Shown here piece by piece: positions 26,599-35,073 of a stretch of 64,000 nt of DNA (position 1 is the stretch's first letter; every line of letters starts with the position of its first letter). The stretch covers positions 4,752,001-4,816,000 of the forward strand of contig NZ_WOXS01000002.1 of the NCBI RefSeq assembly GCF_009852415.1, in the 5' to 3' direction. Source of the DNA: Streptomyces sp. Tu 3180. Its GTDB lineage: Bacteria; Actinomycetota; Actinomycetes; Streptomycetales; Streptomycetaceae. The translations under genes were made by a program, and so were the position numbers. The notes beneath the pieces were generated by a model, which was not told the DNA's origin, did not search any database, and was given only the letters and a program-made list of their open reading frames with translations.

Positions 26599-26715
26599 AG
26601 GGGTCGGCGGCGTACTCATGCACGTACACCGGGGATGTGCCGGCGTCGGGGGCTTGCTCCTGATGTCTGAGGGGAATGACCTGGGCCCCGCTGCTTCCGA
26701 CCTGTGACTGCCAGG
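26599..26715 (-). pseudogene. decayed copy of the essC-like gene 5' region
   Basis: The plus-strand sequence 26599-26698 aligns without gaps to 20101-20200, inside the essC-like gene, with about 77 matches in 100 counted by hand. It includes the identical blocks GAGGGGAATGAC and CACGTACACCG. Translated on the minus strand it reads QVGSSGAQVIPLRHQEQAPD and SPVYVHEYAADPSA, against QVGHGGARVIPLGHRGEAPA and PTVYVDGYAVDPSA in the ATPase (about residues 37-72). Homology ends abruptly near 26598. It is too short to function. Confidence 0.8.
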
Positions 26716-27309
26716 TCATTCCGGGTTGGGATTGAGCCAGATACTGCGGGCGAAGTCATCGAGGACATCCAGGTTCGTGGCCAGCCAGCCGACTTCGTCA
26801 GTCACCGTGCGGATCGAGGCGTACAGCTGGTGCTCTTCGGACCACCAGCCGTAATTGAGAGAGACGCCCAGGCCGTCTTCGTCACCGAAGTACCGAAGAC
26901 AACGCAGCCCCGGGCCGATCCGGTCGGAGTCGAACTCCACCACGTCGGGCGGGCGGTTCGGGTTTGCCTCGGACGCCTGGACGATGCTGCGAAGCTCCTT
27001 CTCCCGGTCCCCGCCTTCGGGCTGAACGACCAGGGCATAGACGGGTTGTGGAACCCTGCGCGGATCGCCGCCGTAAAGAAAAACCTGATGTGCGGGAATG
27101 CTGGGGTGCGGATGAGATTCGATCAGGAGTCGAAAACTACGTGCCAGCGCATCGCGGTTGGGACTCCGCCACCACTTCTTGTGGCGTCGGTAAATGATTT
27201 CAGCGCATGTAGCCGACCATTCATCGATCTCATTCTGATGGAGATCTGTCCAGTGGAGTGGCATGAGGAACCACTCGGTCGGATCTGCTTCGGTTTCAAA
27301 GAAAATCAC
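26716..27309 (-). CDS. 197 aa cassette protein, copy B
   Basis: The 197-residue soluble protein starts MIFFETEADPTEWFLMPLHW and ends with LDVLDDFARSIWLNPNPE. It corresponds in length, position and pattern to the product at 24944. It contains several aromatic clusters (WWRSP, YGWWSEEH) but no recognised catalytic site. Its start overlaps the upstream gene by ATGA, and its stop lies directly at the essC remnant. GC here is only about 50-55% (27241-27360 hand-counted at about 52%), far below the flanks. Function is unknown. Confidence 0.68.
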   Translation of the reverse strand: MIFFETEADPTEWFLMPLHWTDLHQNEIDEWSATCAEIIYRRHKKWWRSPNRDALARSFRLLIESHPHPSIPAHQVFLYGGDPRRVPQPVYALVVQPEGGDREKELRSIVQASEANPNRPPDVVEFDSDRIGPGLRCLRYFGDEDGLGVSLNYGWWSEEHQLYASIRTVTDEVGWLATNLDVLDDFARSIWLNPNPE

Positions 27310-27941
27310 TCGTAACTCCAGCGGAAGGTCATCATGATGGCGTCGAAAAGATCGACGAGAGCGGAGGAGTATTCACTGTCAGGTTTTCCATCGCCGACCG
27401 TGCTGAATGTAACTGCCAACCAGCGAGGGAGTGGACTGCCGGGAAGAGGGAGTATGTACTCGACTCGCCGGGAGGGGAACTCTATTTCGGATCTTTCCGG
27501 AGGTGGGACAATATGCTCGATCCTGGTGCCGGGGGATCCGTCGATAGTTACGGTCTCACTTTGCCCGCGCTCCGCCGTCACGCCTCCGATCACTTGATCC
27601 GAATGAAAGCCGGCACCGGTCGCGGAAATTGGTTCCGAAACAATGAAGGATGCTGGAACAACACTGCCGCGGACGCGTTCCACGGGAAGGTAGAGCATCA
27701 TTCCGTTTGCTCTGCTGGCTTTCCTTGCCGCTTTTTTCAGCTGCTTGAAAAGCTCCATTCGTACCTTGCTGACGTCGTCTCTGGGGAGATCCTTCGGGAG
27801 TTGATCGATGGATCTGTCGACAAGTGCCAGGACTGAATCGTTCACGACCTCCTCATGGAGGTCAATTTTTCCCCACCCGGGTGGAAGCACCAGGTTGAAG
27901 CCAATGGGAACCGGCGGTCGCGTCAAGCTTTGTTCAGTCAC
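27306..27941 (-). CDS. ~210 aa cassette-associated protein, copy B
   Basis: The 211-residue product matches copies A and C: GFNLVLPPGWGKIDLHEEVV at the N-terminus, the helix with LFKQLKKAARKASRANG, a beta-rich centre, LPLPGSPLPRWLAVTFSTV, and the closing ALVDLFDAIMMTFRW. No signal peptide or membrane segment. It overlaps the upstream membrane-protein gene by 8 bp and the downstream gene by 4 bp, so it is embedded in a tightly coupled operon with the effector-like gene. A chaperone-like role is inferred. Lower GC than the chromosome suggests transfer. Confidence 0.72.
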   Translation of the reverse strand: MTEQSLTRPPVPIGFNLVLPPGWGKIDLHEEVVNDSVLALVDRSIDQLPKDLPRDDVSKVRMELFKQLKKAARKASRANGMMLYLPVERVRGSVVPASFIVSEPISATGAGFHSDQVIGGVTAERGQSETVTIDGSPGTRIEHIVPPPERSEIEFPSRRVEYILPLPGSPLPRWLAVTFSTVGDGKPDSEYSSALVDLFDAIMMTFRWSYE

Positions 27942-28314
27942 GACGAAGTCTCTCTGCTATCCATGATCCAAGGGTGAGCAAGGGGATCAGGGGAGCCATG
28001 AAGACGCCTGCCCATACACCAGTCACCCAAGTGGCCAGAAAGAGGCCGGATGAGTAAATGAACACTTCCGTGAGGCCTTCAGGGCGTCGCGACGGAAGCG
28101 GATGCCTGAAGAAGAGCCCCAGCAAGGTGAGGATGGCTGCAGCCACGATGACGCGCTGAATCCAGTAGACAATATCCTTTGTTGGGGATGGAAGAGCCCC
28201 TGCAATCATCACCAGGAAGATGGAAGACATCCCGATGATGAGACACAGCTTCGCCAGCGCGGTCGGTCCCTGACCCAGGCGACCGTAACTTCGGCTCTGT
28301 TGGTTCGAACTCAT
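27934..28314 (-). CDS. small membrane protein, cassette B
   Basis: The 126-residue product has about four hydrophobic helices (LCLIIGMSSIFLVMIAGAL, VIVAAAILTLLGLFF, VFIYSSGLFLATWVTGVWAG, MAPLIPLLTLGSW). ATG 28314 has GAGG about 10 nt upstream; an in-frame ATG at 28332 is an alternative. It sits between the effector-like gene and the ~210 aa gene, in the slot held by a 449-residue membrane protein in cassette A. It could be a membrane immunity protein or an anchor. No family was recognised. Confidence 0.68.
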   Translation of the reverse strand: MSSNQQSRSYGRLGQGPTALAKLCLIIGMSSIFLVMIAGALPSPTKDIVYWIQRVIVAAAILTLLGLFFRHPLPSRRPEGLTEVFIYSSGLFLATWVTGVWAGVFMAPLIPLLTLGSWIAERLRRD

Positions 28315-28336
28315 GCTGCTTATTCCTCGCATTCAA

Positions 28337-29674
28337 TTACCAGTGGGTGTCCTCTGGCAGTTTTCCGGTCTCTCCCTTGAAGTTCTCGTAGGTTTCATTG
28401 AACGGTTTATCCGGGAAGACAGGACTCTCGCCGAGCGTTTTGTCGACGACATCTGCGGTTGCGCCCGTCACCGCGGCGCCCACCGCGACCTTGTAGTAAG
28501 TCTCCGACTTCCCTGCGGCTGCGGCGGCGTCGGAAAAGGTTTCCTTGTTCTGGCGGATGCTGGTGATGAGGGAGCGTGCCTCCGAATCTCCGAACCCGAG
28601 TCGCTCGAGTTGGCTGGGGCGCAGAGGTGTCTCATCGGCAACACGACCAGCGTTCTGGGACATCTCTTTCCGCATTCGATTCAGCGTTTGACGTCCGAAC
28701 TCTCGGAGGCCTTCATCGCTGGTCGTAGCCATGGTGCGAGTGATGTCGTTCCGCACGGACCTGCTGGCGCGCAGCGCTTCTTTAAGCCGCTGTGTCCGCT
28801 GCGCCTTGGAGGCTGTGTTGACGGCCTTGCTCGCCATCTTCAGCTTGGCGAGCATCTTCGTGCCCGCAGCGAAGGCAACCAACCCGACGCAGTCCATCAG
28901 CACTTCTGTGAGGCTTGCTTCCCCGGCAAGGAAAAGGACGAAACGGGATGCCGCTATGAAGATGGACAATCCGAGGGCAATCGCACCGATAAAGGGTCCG
29001 ATGATGGGAATGAAGGCAAGGAAAGGCGCAAGAGTCCCCAGGACCGAGGCCGCCCAACCGAGAGCATCGAGGACCCATTTGATCTTATCGATGTTGTCAT
29101 GGATCCAGCCTTTGACATCATCCCAGAAGCTGTCCTCGATGATGTCGTCGATCTCGTCACGGATCTTGCCGGCGTAGTGCGCTGCGCGGTCGTCCCGGTC
29201 TCCCACGATGCCGCTGAGTTTGACCCGGTACTCGTGGAGAGGGTCACCTTCGGCGCCGCTGGTCGAAGGGCTCGGCGCGCCTTCCTCGTTCGATTCCTTC
29301 TTGGTCTTCTCGGCGTCGAGTTGCTCCTGTTCCTTCTTTGCGTTGGCGAGGACCTTGTCGGCCTCAGTCTGGAACCCCTCGAGCTCGTTGGCCCATTTCG
29401 TCAGGTGGACGTGGACGCGCTCATAGCGGCTGGCGACTTCGCGAAGATGTTTCTCGAGCACTTCGGACTCTTCGCGCAGTTTTCCTGCGTATTTCCCTTT
29501 GAGTTCGTCGTCGTTCTTGATCTTGCGTAGACGCTCGGCTTGGTCCCGGAGGGTGGTTGCCACGCTCTTCATGTGCGTGACTTCATCGCGGATTTCCTCC
29601 GGATCTCCTGGAACGGGATCGGACTCGGCGAGCGGGTGCCAGTCTCGAGGTCGTGGTTTCGAGGAAGCGCTCAC
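28337..29674 (-). CDS. putative type VII-secreted effector-like protein, cassette B
   Basis: The 445-residue product begins with RDWHPLAESDPVPGDPEEI, matching the cassette A and C signatures. Then come a long coiled-coil-like helical region, an acidic/Ser-Pro linker near 125-150, FWDDVKGWIHDN, a hydrophobic hairpin at about 200-250 (ALGWAASVLGTLAPFLAFIP and on), and a basic C-terminal half with LRPSQLERLGFGDSEA and KVAVGAAVTGATADVVDKTL. No toxin motif is visible. It overlaps the upstream partner gene by 4 bp. Codon use is less G/C-biased than in the flanks. Confidence 0.72.
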   Translation of the reverse strand: MSASSKPRPRDWHPLAESDPVPGDPEEIRDEVTHMKSVATTLRDQAERLRKIKNDDELKGKYAGKLREESEVLEKHLREVASRYERVHVHLTKWANELEGFQTEADKVLANAKKEQEQLDAEKTKKESNEEGAPSPSTSGAEGDPLHEYRVKLSGIVGDRDDRAAHYAGKIRDEIDDIIEDSFWDDVKGWIHDNIDKIKWVLDALGWAASVLGTLAPFLAFIPIIGPFIGAIALGLSIFIAASRFVLFLAGEASLTEVLMDCVGLVAFAAGTKMLAKLKMASKAVNTASKAQRTQRLKEALRASRSVRNDITRTMATTSDEGLREFGRQTLNRMRKEMSQNAGRVADETPLRPSQLERLGFGDSEARSLITSIRQNKETFSDAAAAAGKSETYYKVAVGAAVTGATADVVDKTLGESPVFPDKPFNETYENFKGETGKLPEDTHW

Positions 29675-29976
29675 TTGCCCTTCCTTGCTTTCTTCAGCTC
29701 CTTTGCGAGGGCTGCGTCAGCCCCGGTGAAACCGTTGATGGTATTGGTGACAAGCTTCCCTACGCTGTCCAGGCTCTCGATCATTTTGTTGCGGTAGTCA
29801 TCCCAGTTGTCCACGAATTTGTCCATTGCTTCGCTTATCTCGCCACTGCCCCAGTAGGGGCGCATGTCGTCCTTCCTGTTTCCTATGTCCTTCAGATCCT
29901 TCTGGATCTTGCTCAGGGCGGACTCTGATTCCACAAGAAGGTCGACATTGACGATGAGATCTGGATCGCCTGCCAT
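29671..29976 (-). CDS. small helical FxxNWxxxR protein, cassette B (WXG100-like partner)
   Basis: The 101-residue helical protein contains YWGSGEISEAMDKFVDNW with DDYRNKM directly after. It carries both a literal W-G pair and the FxxNWxxxR core of the cassette A and C partners. Size fits an ESX-like partner. ATG 29976 (MAGDPDLIVNVD) is preferred to 30006. Its stop overlaps the start of the effector-like gene. Likely forms a helical complex with that product for export through the EssC-like ATPase; inferred. Confidence 0.74.
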   Translation of the reverse strand: MAGDPDLIVNVDLLVESESALSKIQKDLKDIGNRKDDMRPYWGSGEISEAMDKFVDNWDDYRNKMIESLDSVGKLVTNTINGFTGADAALAKELKKARKGK

Positions 29977-30033
29977 GGCCCTGCTGGTCTCCCGTGAAAG
30001 TGTCACTGATGCGGTGGTCGGTGCTGCACAGGC

Positions 30034-31071
30034 CTAGCGATTGACGGCCTGGATTTCCTGGACGGTCACCGCCTGGTCGGCGCCGAACGTCCCGTCGGGC
30101 AGGTCTCCACCGGCACCGCCCGTGCCCTCCCAGGTGATGTCCCAGGTGACCGTGGCCTGCATGGTGAAGGTGCCGCCGCCGGAGGAGCGCAGGTACTTGA
30201 GGCCGCAGGGGGGTGTCCCGTCGGCCTTGCCCTTGGCGTAGGGCTCGCCGATGGAGCCGTCGGCGTTGATGGTGCATTCGCCGGAGGCGGGATAGGTCTC
30301 GGCGTCGTCCGTGCCTGGTTCCAGCTTGAGGGAGACGGGCTTGGCCGTGGTGGTGGCTTGGATGTTCACCCCGCCCGCGTCCAGGGACGCGGTCACGGAG
30401 ACTTCCTTGAACTCGGCCTTGTCCAACCATGCCCAGGTCGGGAGGTTGACCTTGGTGGTCTCCGCGGGAGCGAGAGTGACCTCGGTGGTGGGAAGCTGTA
30501 CGCGGTTGTAGGCCAGCTCGGCCAGGACCTGGGGAGTGACCGCGTTCTCGACGTCCGGCGCGTCACCGTTCTCCACCCAGAAGGGCTCCCTGTCGCAGAC
30601 CTGCGCCTCCGGTTCCATCCAGCGGTCTTCGTCCTGGACGGCGACCCACCAGTTGCCCTCGTCTTTCTTTCCCAGGTTGTAATTCTCGTACTCGCCGTCC
30701 TTGTACTTCTCCCGGGTCTTGCCGGCACTCGTCTTGGCGTAGCTGTGCTGTCCCGGGGCGTTGACGGTGGTCTCGTACATGTCCTCGATGTACTTCGCGA
30801 ACTCCTCCGCGGACCTCGGCTCGTACCAGCAAGCCGGTGGTGTCCAGTTCCCCACCGGCTTGAGGCTTCCCGACGTGTTACCGCCTCCGCCGCTGGTGGA
30901 ACCGCTGAAGGTGATCCGGGACTCCAGTGTCCTCCCGCTGTTCGAGCCTTCCTGTCTCACCTTGGCTCCTTCGTTACCACTGCCGAGATCCACGTCGGCG
31001 TGGGCGGGAGGAGCGAGGAAGGCGCACGCGACGGCAATGCCGACGACAGGGAACGACCGGCGAGCGGACAT
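30034..31071 (-). CDS. secreted protein of unknown function
   Basis: The 345-residue product has a Sec-type signal peptide (MSARRSFPVVGIAVACAFLA then PPAHA, cleavage expected at AHA|DV). The mature part holds two or more Cys pairs (PPACWYEP, AQVCDREP, GECTINAD, PPCGLKY), Trp-rich segments and a Thr/Val-rich beta region. ATG 31071 shares one base with the upstream lipoprotein stop, so translation is coupled; a GTG at 31083 is an alternative. It lies directly upstream of cassette B on the same strand. No family was recognised. Confidence 0.75.
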   Translation of the reverse strand: MSARRSFPVVGIAVACAFLAPPAHADVDLGSGNEGAKVRQEGSNSGRTLESRITFSGSTSGGGGNTSGSLKPVGNWTPPACWYEPRSAEEFAKYIEDMYETTVNAPGQHSYAKTSAGKTREKYKDGEYENYNLGKKDEGNWWVAVQDEDRWMEPEAQVCDREPFWVENGDAPDVENAVTPQVLAELAYNRVQLPTTEVTLAPAETTKVNLPTWAWLDKAEFKEVSVTASLDAGGVNIQATTTAKPVSLKLEPGTDDAETYPASGECTINADGSIGEPYAKGKADGTPPCGLKYLRSSGGGTFTMQATVTWDITWEGTGGAGGDLPDGTFGADQAVTVQEIQAVNR

Positions 31072-31727
31072 CACGGTGTGCACGAGTCGTTACCCCTCTC
31101 GGAGCTGAGCACGGCGGTCTGCCACACGCCCTTGTCGCTCTTCTCCAAGCGAGTGGAGTAGAGGAGGTAGGAGTTGTCGGTGACGGGAGTTTTTTCCGCC
31201 TCGCCCGTCTTCCTGTCCTTGACGAATGCCTCGCCTTCGAAGGAGCAGTACGTCAGCGTGGCCTTGTCCTCTTCGTATACGTTGACGCTCGGCTTGAAGT
31301 AGCGGGTCTCGCCCGTCATGGACTTCTTCGCCTTCACGAACTCCTGGACCCAGTCGGCGGCGCCCAGCAGGGCGTCGCCCTTGTAGTAGAAGCCCAACAC
31401 GGGTTCATCCGGGTCGCCTTGGGTGATGGCGTAGGCCAGTGCGTCGATGCGACGGGATGCATCGGCCAGGACCGAGTCCTTCGTGGCGTCGCCGGTCTTC
31501 CAGTCGTCGAAGGTGTTGGTGACGTCCTTGGGCAGCTTCACTTCGGGGCGTTGCGCCGAGTCTGCGGCTGTAGCGGTCGGTGAGGGAGATCTCCCCGTGT
31601 CGCCGGTGTCGGCTCCCGCGATCTCGTCGTTGGCCTTGGAGTTGCCGTCCTCACCTCCGCACGCCGTCAGAAGCAGGGTCGCGGTTGCGGCGAACGCGGC
31701 AGCAACGGGCAAAGAGCGGCGCTTCAC
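31071..31727 (-). CDS. lipoprotein of unknown function
   Basis: The 218-residue product has a clear lipoprotein signal: VKRRSLPVAAAFAATATLLL followed by TACGG, with the lipobox L-T-A-C. A Ser/Thr/Pro/Asp spacer follows, then a domain with FDDWKTGDATKDSVLADASR and a closing WQTAVLSSERGNDSC. This is the pattern of many Streptomyces lipoproteins with an SnoaL/NTF2-like outer domain, but that assignment is tentative. GTG 31727 follows GGGGAG. It is the first gene of the operon leading into the secreted protein and cassette B. Confidence 0.78.
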   Translation of the reverse strand: MKRRSLPVAAAFAATATLLLTACGGEDGNSKANDEIAGADTGDTGRSPSPTATAADSAQRPEVKLPKDVTNTFDDWKTGDATKDSVLADASRRIDALAYAITQGDPDEPVLGFYYKGDALLGAADWVQEFVKAKKSMTGETRYFKPSVNVYEEDKATLTYCSFEGEAFVKDRKTGEAEKTPVTDNSYLLYSTRLEKSDKGVWQTAVLSSERGNDSCTP

Positions 31728-31987
31728 AGTGACTCCCCGTGGGACAGAAGTGCAGTCGAGGGCAATGACGGTATCGGTGTGGTTTCCGGTTTCGCCAGGG
31801 CGGGTCTCCTGGCGAACGGGGTGTTTCCGGCGTATGGGGTCGGCCGGGTGCGGTTGTGTCCCGACCGGTTCCAGCGCCGTTGATCGATGCCGGTACGGTT
31901 CGCGTTCGGCAACGAATCGTGGGGAAGGCATGTGCCCGAGGAGACGAGCCGGGTGCGGAACTGCTGCGGCAAAGGGGAGAAGGACGA

Positions 31988-32653
31988 GTGGCGGAGAACG
32001 CGTCCGGGACTGTCGTCAGGACGGCCCGTGCGGGGGAGAGGACCTGGTGGCGGGGGGATCTGGTCCGGTGGCTGCTGTTCAGCGCGGTGTGTGCCGGTGG
32101 GTCGCTGGGACTTTCCTGGCTCGGTCCCGTCGTGCCTCTGCCGACTCCGGTGCGGAGCGTGGGGATGGCGCTTGCCGTCCTGGTGCTCCCGCTGGCAACG
32201 GTGTTGGTGCCCATGCTGGGGCTGCGCAAGGTACCGCGCAAGGAACGGAAGATGGCGTGGCAGCTCGTCCTTCCTTTGATCGCCGGGGTGGCCATGGGCA
32301 TGTTCGGGCATGCCGCCGGTGATCAGGTCGCCCTTGCGGACCGGGGTGAGTGGGTCGACGCCGTGGTCGTGAGCAAGGAGGACTCCAGGACCAATTACTG
32401 CGACCTGCGCACGATCGACGGCCGTGCGATCTCCCCCTCCCTGTCGGAGGGCGACGGCTGCGGTGACGCGGTGTCGAAGGGCGACGAGCTGCGGGTGCGG
32501 TATGACCCGGAAGGCGTTGCCAGCCCGGCGAAGGACCGGAGCGGGGACTCGTACGGAGGGATGCTCACGGCCTTGTTCCTGGTGGCTGTCCTCATGGGCA
32601 CCTGGGGCGGTGTGCGGCAGAGCAAGTGGGACCGGCAGTACGACGGGCGGTGA
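31988..32653 (+). CDS. membrane protein of unknown function
   Basis: The 221-residue product has about four transmembrane helices: near 28-48 (WLLFSAVCAGGSLGLSWLG), 58-78, 88-108 (WQLVLPLIAGVAMGMFGHAA) and one near the C-terminus (LTALFLVAVLMGTWGGV). A ~70-residue soluble part with SRTNYCDLRTIDG and YDPEG lies between helices 3 and 4; this resembles DUF3592-like domains of Streptomyces membrane proteins (tentative). GTG 31988 follows GGAGAAGGA. It is transcribed divergently from the lipoprotein operon. Confidence 0.72.
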   Translation: MAENASGTVVRTARAGERTWWRGDLVRWLLFSAVCAGGSLGLSWLGPVVPLPTPVRSVGMALAVLVLPLATVLVPMLGLRKVPRKERKMAWQLVLPLIAGVAMGMFGHAAGDQVALADRGEWVDAVVVSKEDSRTNYCDLRTIDGRAISPSLSEGDGCGDAVSKGDELRVRYDPEGVASPAKDRSGDSYGGMLTALFLVAVLMGTWGGVRQSKWDRQYDGR

Positions 32654-32850
32654 GGTCGGCCGGCGAGCATGCCGGCCGAGGCGTTCCGCATCCGTCGGCG
32701 GGCGGGATCCCCGGGGGCAGCACATCCCCGGCGTACCGGGGCTGGGCGGGAGCAGGTGTGTCCCGATCGGTTCACGGCACACACCCTGCCGGTTCGGCTT
32801 CCGCGTCCGGCCCGGTGACCGGCCGGGACGCGCGCTCGTGGCACGTCGGA

Positions 32851-33801
32851 TCACCGGTCGAAGCCTCCCTTCGGCAGCTCTGGCGTCCGGAACTCCACCC
32901 AGTGGCCGAGCCGTTCGCTTCGCGGCCCCAGCACGAACAGGGCGATGAGCGCCGGGAAGCCGCTCGACGCCACCGCCCACGCCGGCAGGATCCAGCCCAG
33001 CTGGGCCACGCACAGGCAGCAGAGCAGGAGGGCGGTCGCCGTGCGGGCCAGTGAGGCGGCGACGCCGGTGGTCGCGGCGCGGGCCTCGGGGGCGCGCTGG
33101 AGGCGGGCGCCGATCAGCACGCCCAGCGCGGCGCCCGCGTGGAAGCCCCACAGGATGCCGCCCGGAAGGAACATCGCGAAGGAGCCGGCACGGGGGAAGG
33201 CGAAGTTCCTGCCGATCAGCATGGAGACGAAGACGCCGTTGAAGGACCACGAGAGCAGCGCCACCGTTGCGAGGTGGCCGCGGATCTGGCCGCCCAGGGT
33301 GTCACCGTGCTCGCCGGGCACCGGCCGGAACACCGCTCCCGAGCAGGCCGCGCACACGGGGGTCGCCAGCGCCAGCGCGGTCAGCGCGCCGAACAGTCCG
33401 CCGCTCTTGCCGGGACCGTCGGGCGGTGGGAAGAGGCCCTGCACCTGCCAGGCGGCGACCGCCACGAGCAGGACGTACAGCCAGTAGCCGGCCAGCAGGG
33501 CCCAGCCCGCCGCGATCCGCGCCCCGCGCAGCCGTGCCACCGGGGTCTGCAGCAGGCCGCCGACGGGGACGGCCAGCAGTGCCCACGCGACGATGACGCC
33601 TTCGCCACCGCGGTCCTCGGCCCGGACCTTCTCGTAGAGGGCCGGTGACGAGGGCAGGCCGAGGGACTCGGGCGTCAGCGTCAGCGCCAGGGCGAGCGCC
33701 AGTGAGGCGACCCCGGCAGCCGTGCCCGCAGTGATCCGCAGCGCCTTGACGCGCTTGACGTGCGCTTCGGCCGGTTCGGGGCCGGACCTTGCCGTGGTCA
33801 T
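32851..33801 (-). CDS. polytopic membrane protein of unknown function
   Basis: The 316-residue product has about seven hydrophobic segments, beginning ALRITAGTAAGVASLALALA, and three conserved-looking Cys positions (PVCAACSGAV, LLCCLCVAQ). The N-terminal 20 residues and last 20 are polar. The start ATG lies 7 nt downstream of the preceding lipoprotein stop, so the two are an operon. No transporter or enzyme motif was recognised. Confidence 0.75.
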   Translation of the reverse strand: MTTARSGPEPAEAHVKRVKALRITAGTAAGVASLALALALTLTPESLGLPSSPALYEKVRAEDRGGEGVIVAWALLAVPVGGLLQTPVARLRGARIAAGWALLAGYWLYVLLVAVAAWQVQGLFPPPDGPGKSGGLFGALTALALATPVCAACSGAVFRPVPGEHGDTLGGQIRGHLATVALLSWSFNGVFVSMLIGRNFAFPRAGSFAMFLPGGILWGFHAGAALGVLIGARLQRAPEARAATTGVAASLARTATALLLCCLCVAQLGWILPAWAVASSGFPALIALFVLGPRSERLGHWVEFRTPELPKGGFDR

Positions 33802-33808
33802 CCGTGCC

Positions 33809-34537
33809 TCACCCCAGCTTCGCGTTCTGCGCCTTCACCACTGCCGGCGGGAGTTTCGCTTCGCTCGGCCTGGCGTCGGCGATGGCCATGCCGTTGACCG
33901 AGAAGTAGACGCCGAGGACGTCGCCGCTGCGGACGACCTGGGTGTGCAGGGTGTGGGAGGCGCCGCGGAAGGTCATCGTGGACCTGAAGCCGAGGGTCTC
34001 GTCGCCGGCCGGTGCGACGTCCTCCGTCGTGACGGAGTCGTACGTGCTGGTGCCACCGCTTCCCTCGGCCGTGAAGCCGTCGCCGCAGGCCACCAGGGCC
34101 TTCCTCACACCGGCCATGGCGGACTGCGCCCCGCCGGACGCGTGGGCGGTGAGCGTGAGGTAGGTGTGTGCGCTGTTCAGTCCCCCGGCCTTGTCCGCCA
34201 GCACCCGCGTGAGGTCGGCCCGCGGTTCGCCGAGCGGGAGTTGGTTCATCGCGTACGCCAGGGGCGCACAGACCGGCTTGTCGAGGGTGACCTCCGCCGG
34301 GGACTTGGCGAGGGCGAACTCGTCACCGTACTTCTCCACCGAGAAGCCGTCGACGTCGGCGGACGTGACCATCAGTCCGGTCAGCCGCCGGGCCGGGGGC
34401 ACCTGCTCCGGCCGGGACGCGGAGGGACCGGGCTCGCCGGCCGCGTCGTCCGGTTCCGTGCCGCCGCCGCACGCGGTGAGCGTGGCGAGGGAGAGGAGGG
34501 AAAGGGCGGAGGCGGCGAGCGTGGCGGCTCGCTTCAT
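33809..34537 (-). CDS. lipoprotein of unknown function
   Basis: The 242-residue product has the lipoprotein signal MKRAATLAASALSLLSLATL with TACGGG, lipobox L-T-A-C, then a Glu/Pro/Ser-rich spacer and a soluble domain with SADVDGFSVEKYGDEFAL and TMTFRGASHTLHTQVV. This layout is typical of actinobacterial sensor-like lipoproteins of no known function. The membrane-protein gene follows after 7 nt. A GGAGCCACC ribosome site precedes the ATG. Confidence 0.8.
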   Translation of the reverse strand: MKRAATLAASALSLLSLATLTACGGGTEPDDAAGEPGPSASRPEQVPPARRLTGLMVTSADVDGFSVEKYGDEFALAKSPAEVTLDKPVCAPLAYAMNQLPLGEPRADLTRVLADKAGGLNSAHTYLTLTAHASGGAQSAMAGVRKALVACGDGFTAEGSGGTSTYDSVTTEDVAPAGDETLGFRSTMTFRGASHTLHTQVVRSGDVLGVYFSVNGMAIADARPSEAKLPPAVVKAQNAKLG

Positions 34538-35073
34538 GGGTGGCTCCTTGAGGTCGATCGAGTCCTGTGGACGGCGGAACCGGCGCCGTCTGAGCTCGCG
34601 TCACCCCTGGGTCCCCCGTGTCCCCGTACGTCCCGTCACCGGTCCGAGCGAAGATCATGGCACGGCCCCTCGGCGGCCTCGTGAGTGAATCGTGCAGGCC
34701 TCATGGCCGACGCGTGATGAACCGGGCGTGGGTGAAAGCCGTCCGGGCCCCTCGCCGGTTCGCTCCCGCACAGGCGGTGGTCCGGTGCGCGGGCCGGTCG
34801 CCAACAGGGTTGTTCAAGGCTCAAGTTGCTGATGGGTAACGGTGTCGGCGGAGGGGCCCCCGGGGCGAGGTCCGCCTTGAGGGGCTTATGTGCGGCTGAT
34901 ACGGTGCGATCGCTTGACACTCACCTCAGCGTTGGCTATCCGCCCAGGTCGGGCGGGTACATCCGGTGCGTCCCGCACGTCCTGCATGTTCGTGCCCGAG
35001 TGGACGTGGGTGAAGTGTCCGGAGTTTCAAGGAACTTGGCAGACAATTTCTTGGGTGTACGGGGAGCGGTTGC
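34538..35073. promoter_or_regulatory. 536-bp intergenic region with Tad operon promoter
   Basis: TTGACA at 34914-34919 is followed after 17 bp by TATCCG at 34937-34942, a good HrdB-type promoter. Transcription would start near 34949, giving a ~125-nt leader for the SAF-domain gene. A second candidate is TTGAGG (about 34877) with TACGGT 17 bp downstream. No gene was found in the remainder, which also holds the promoter of the minus-strand lipoprotein. Confidence 0.55.
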
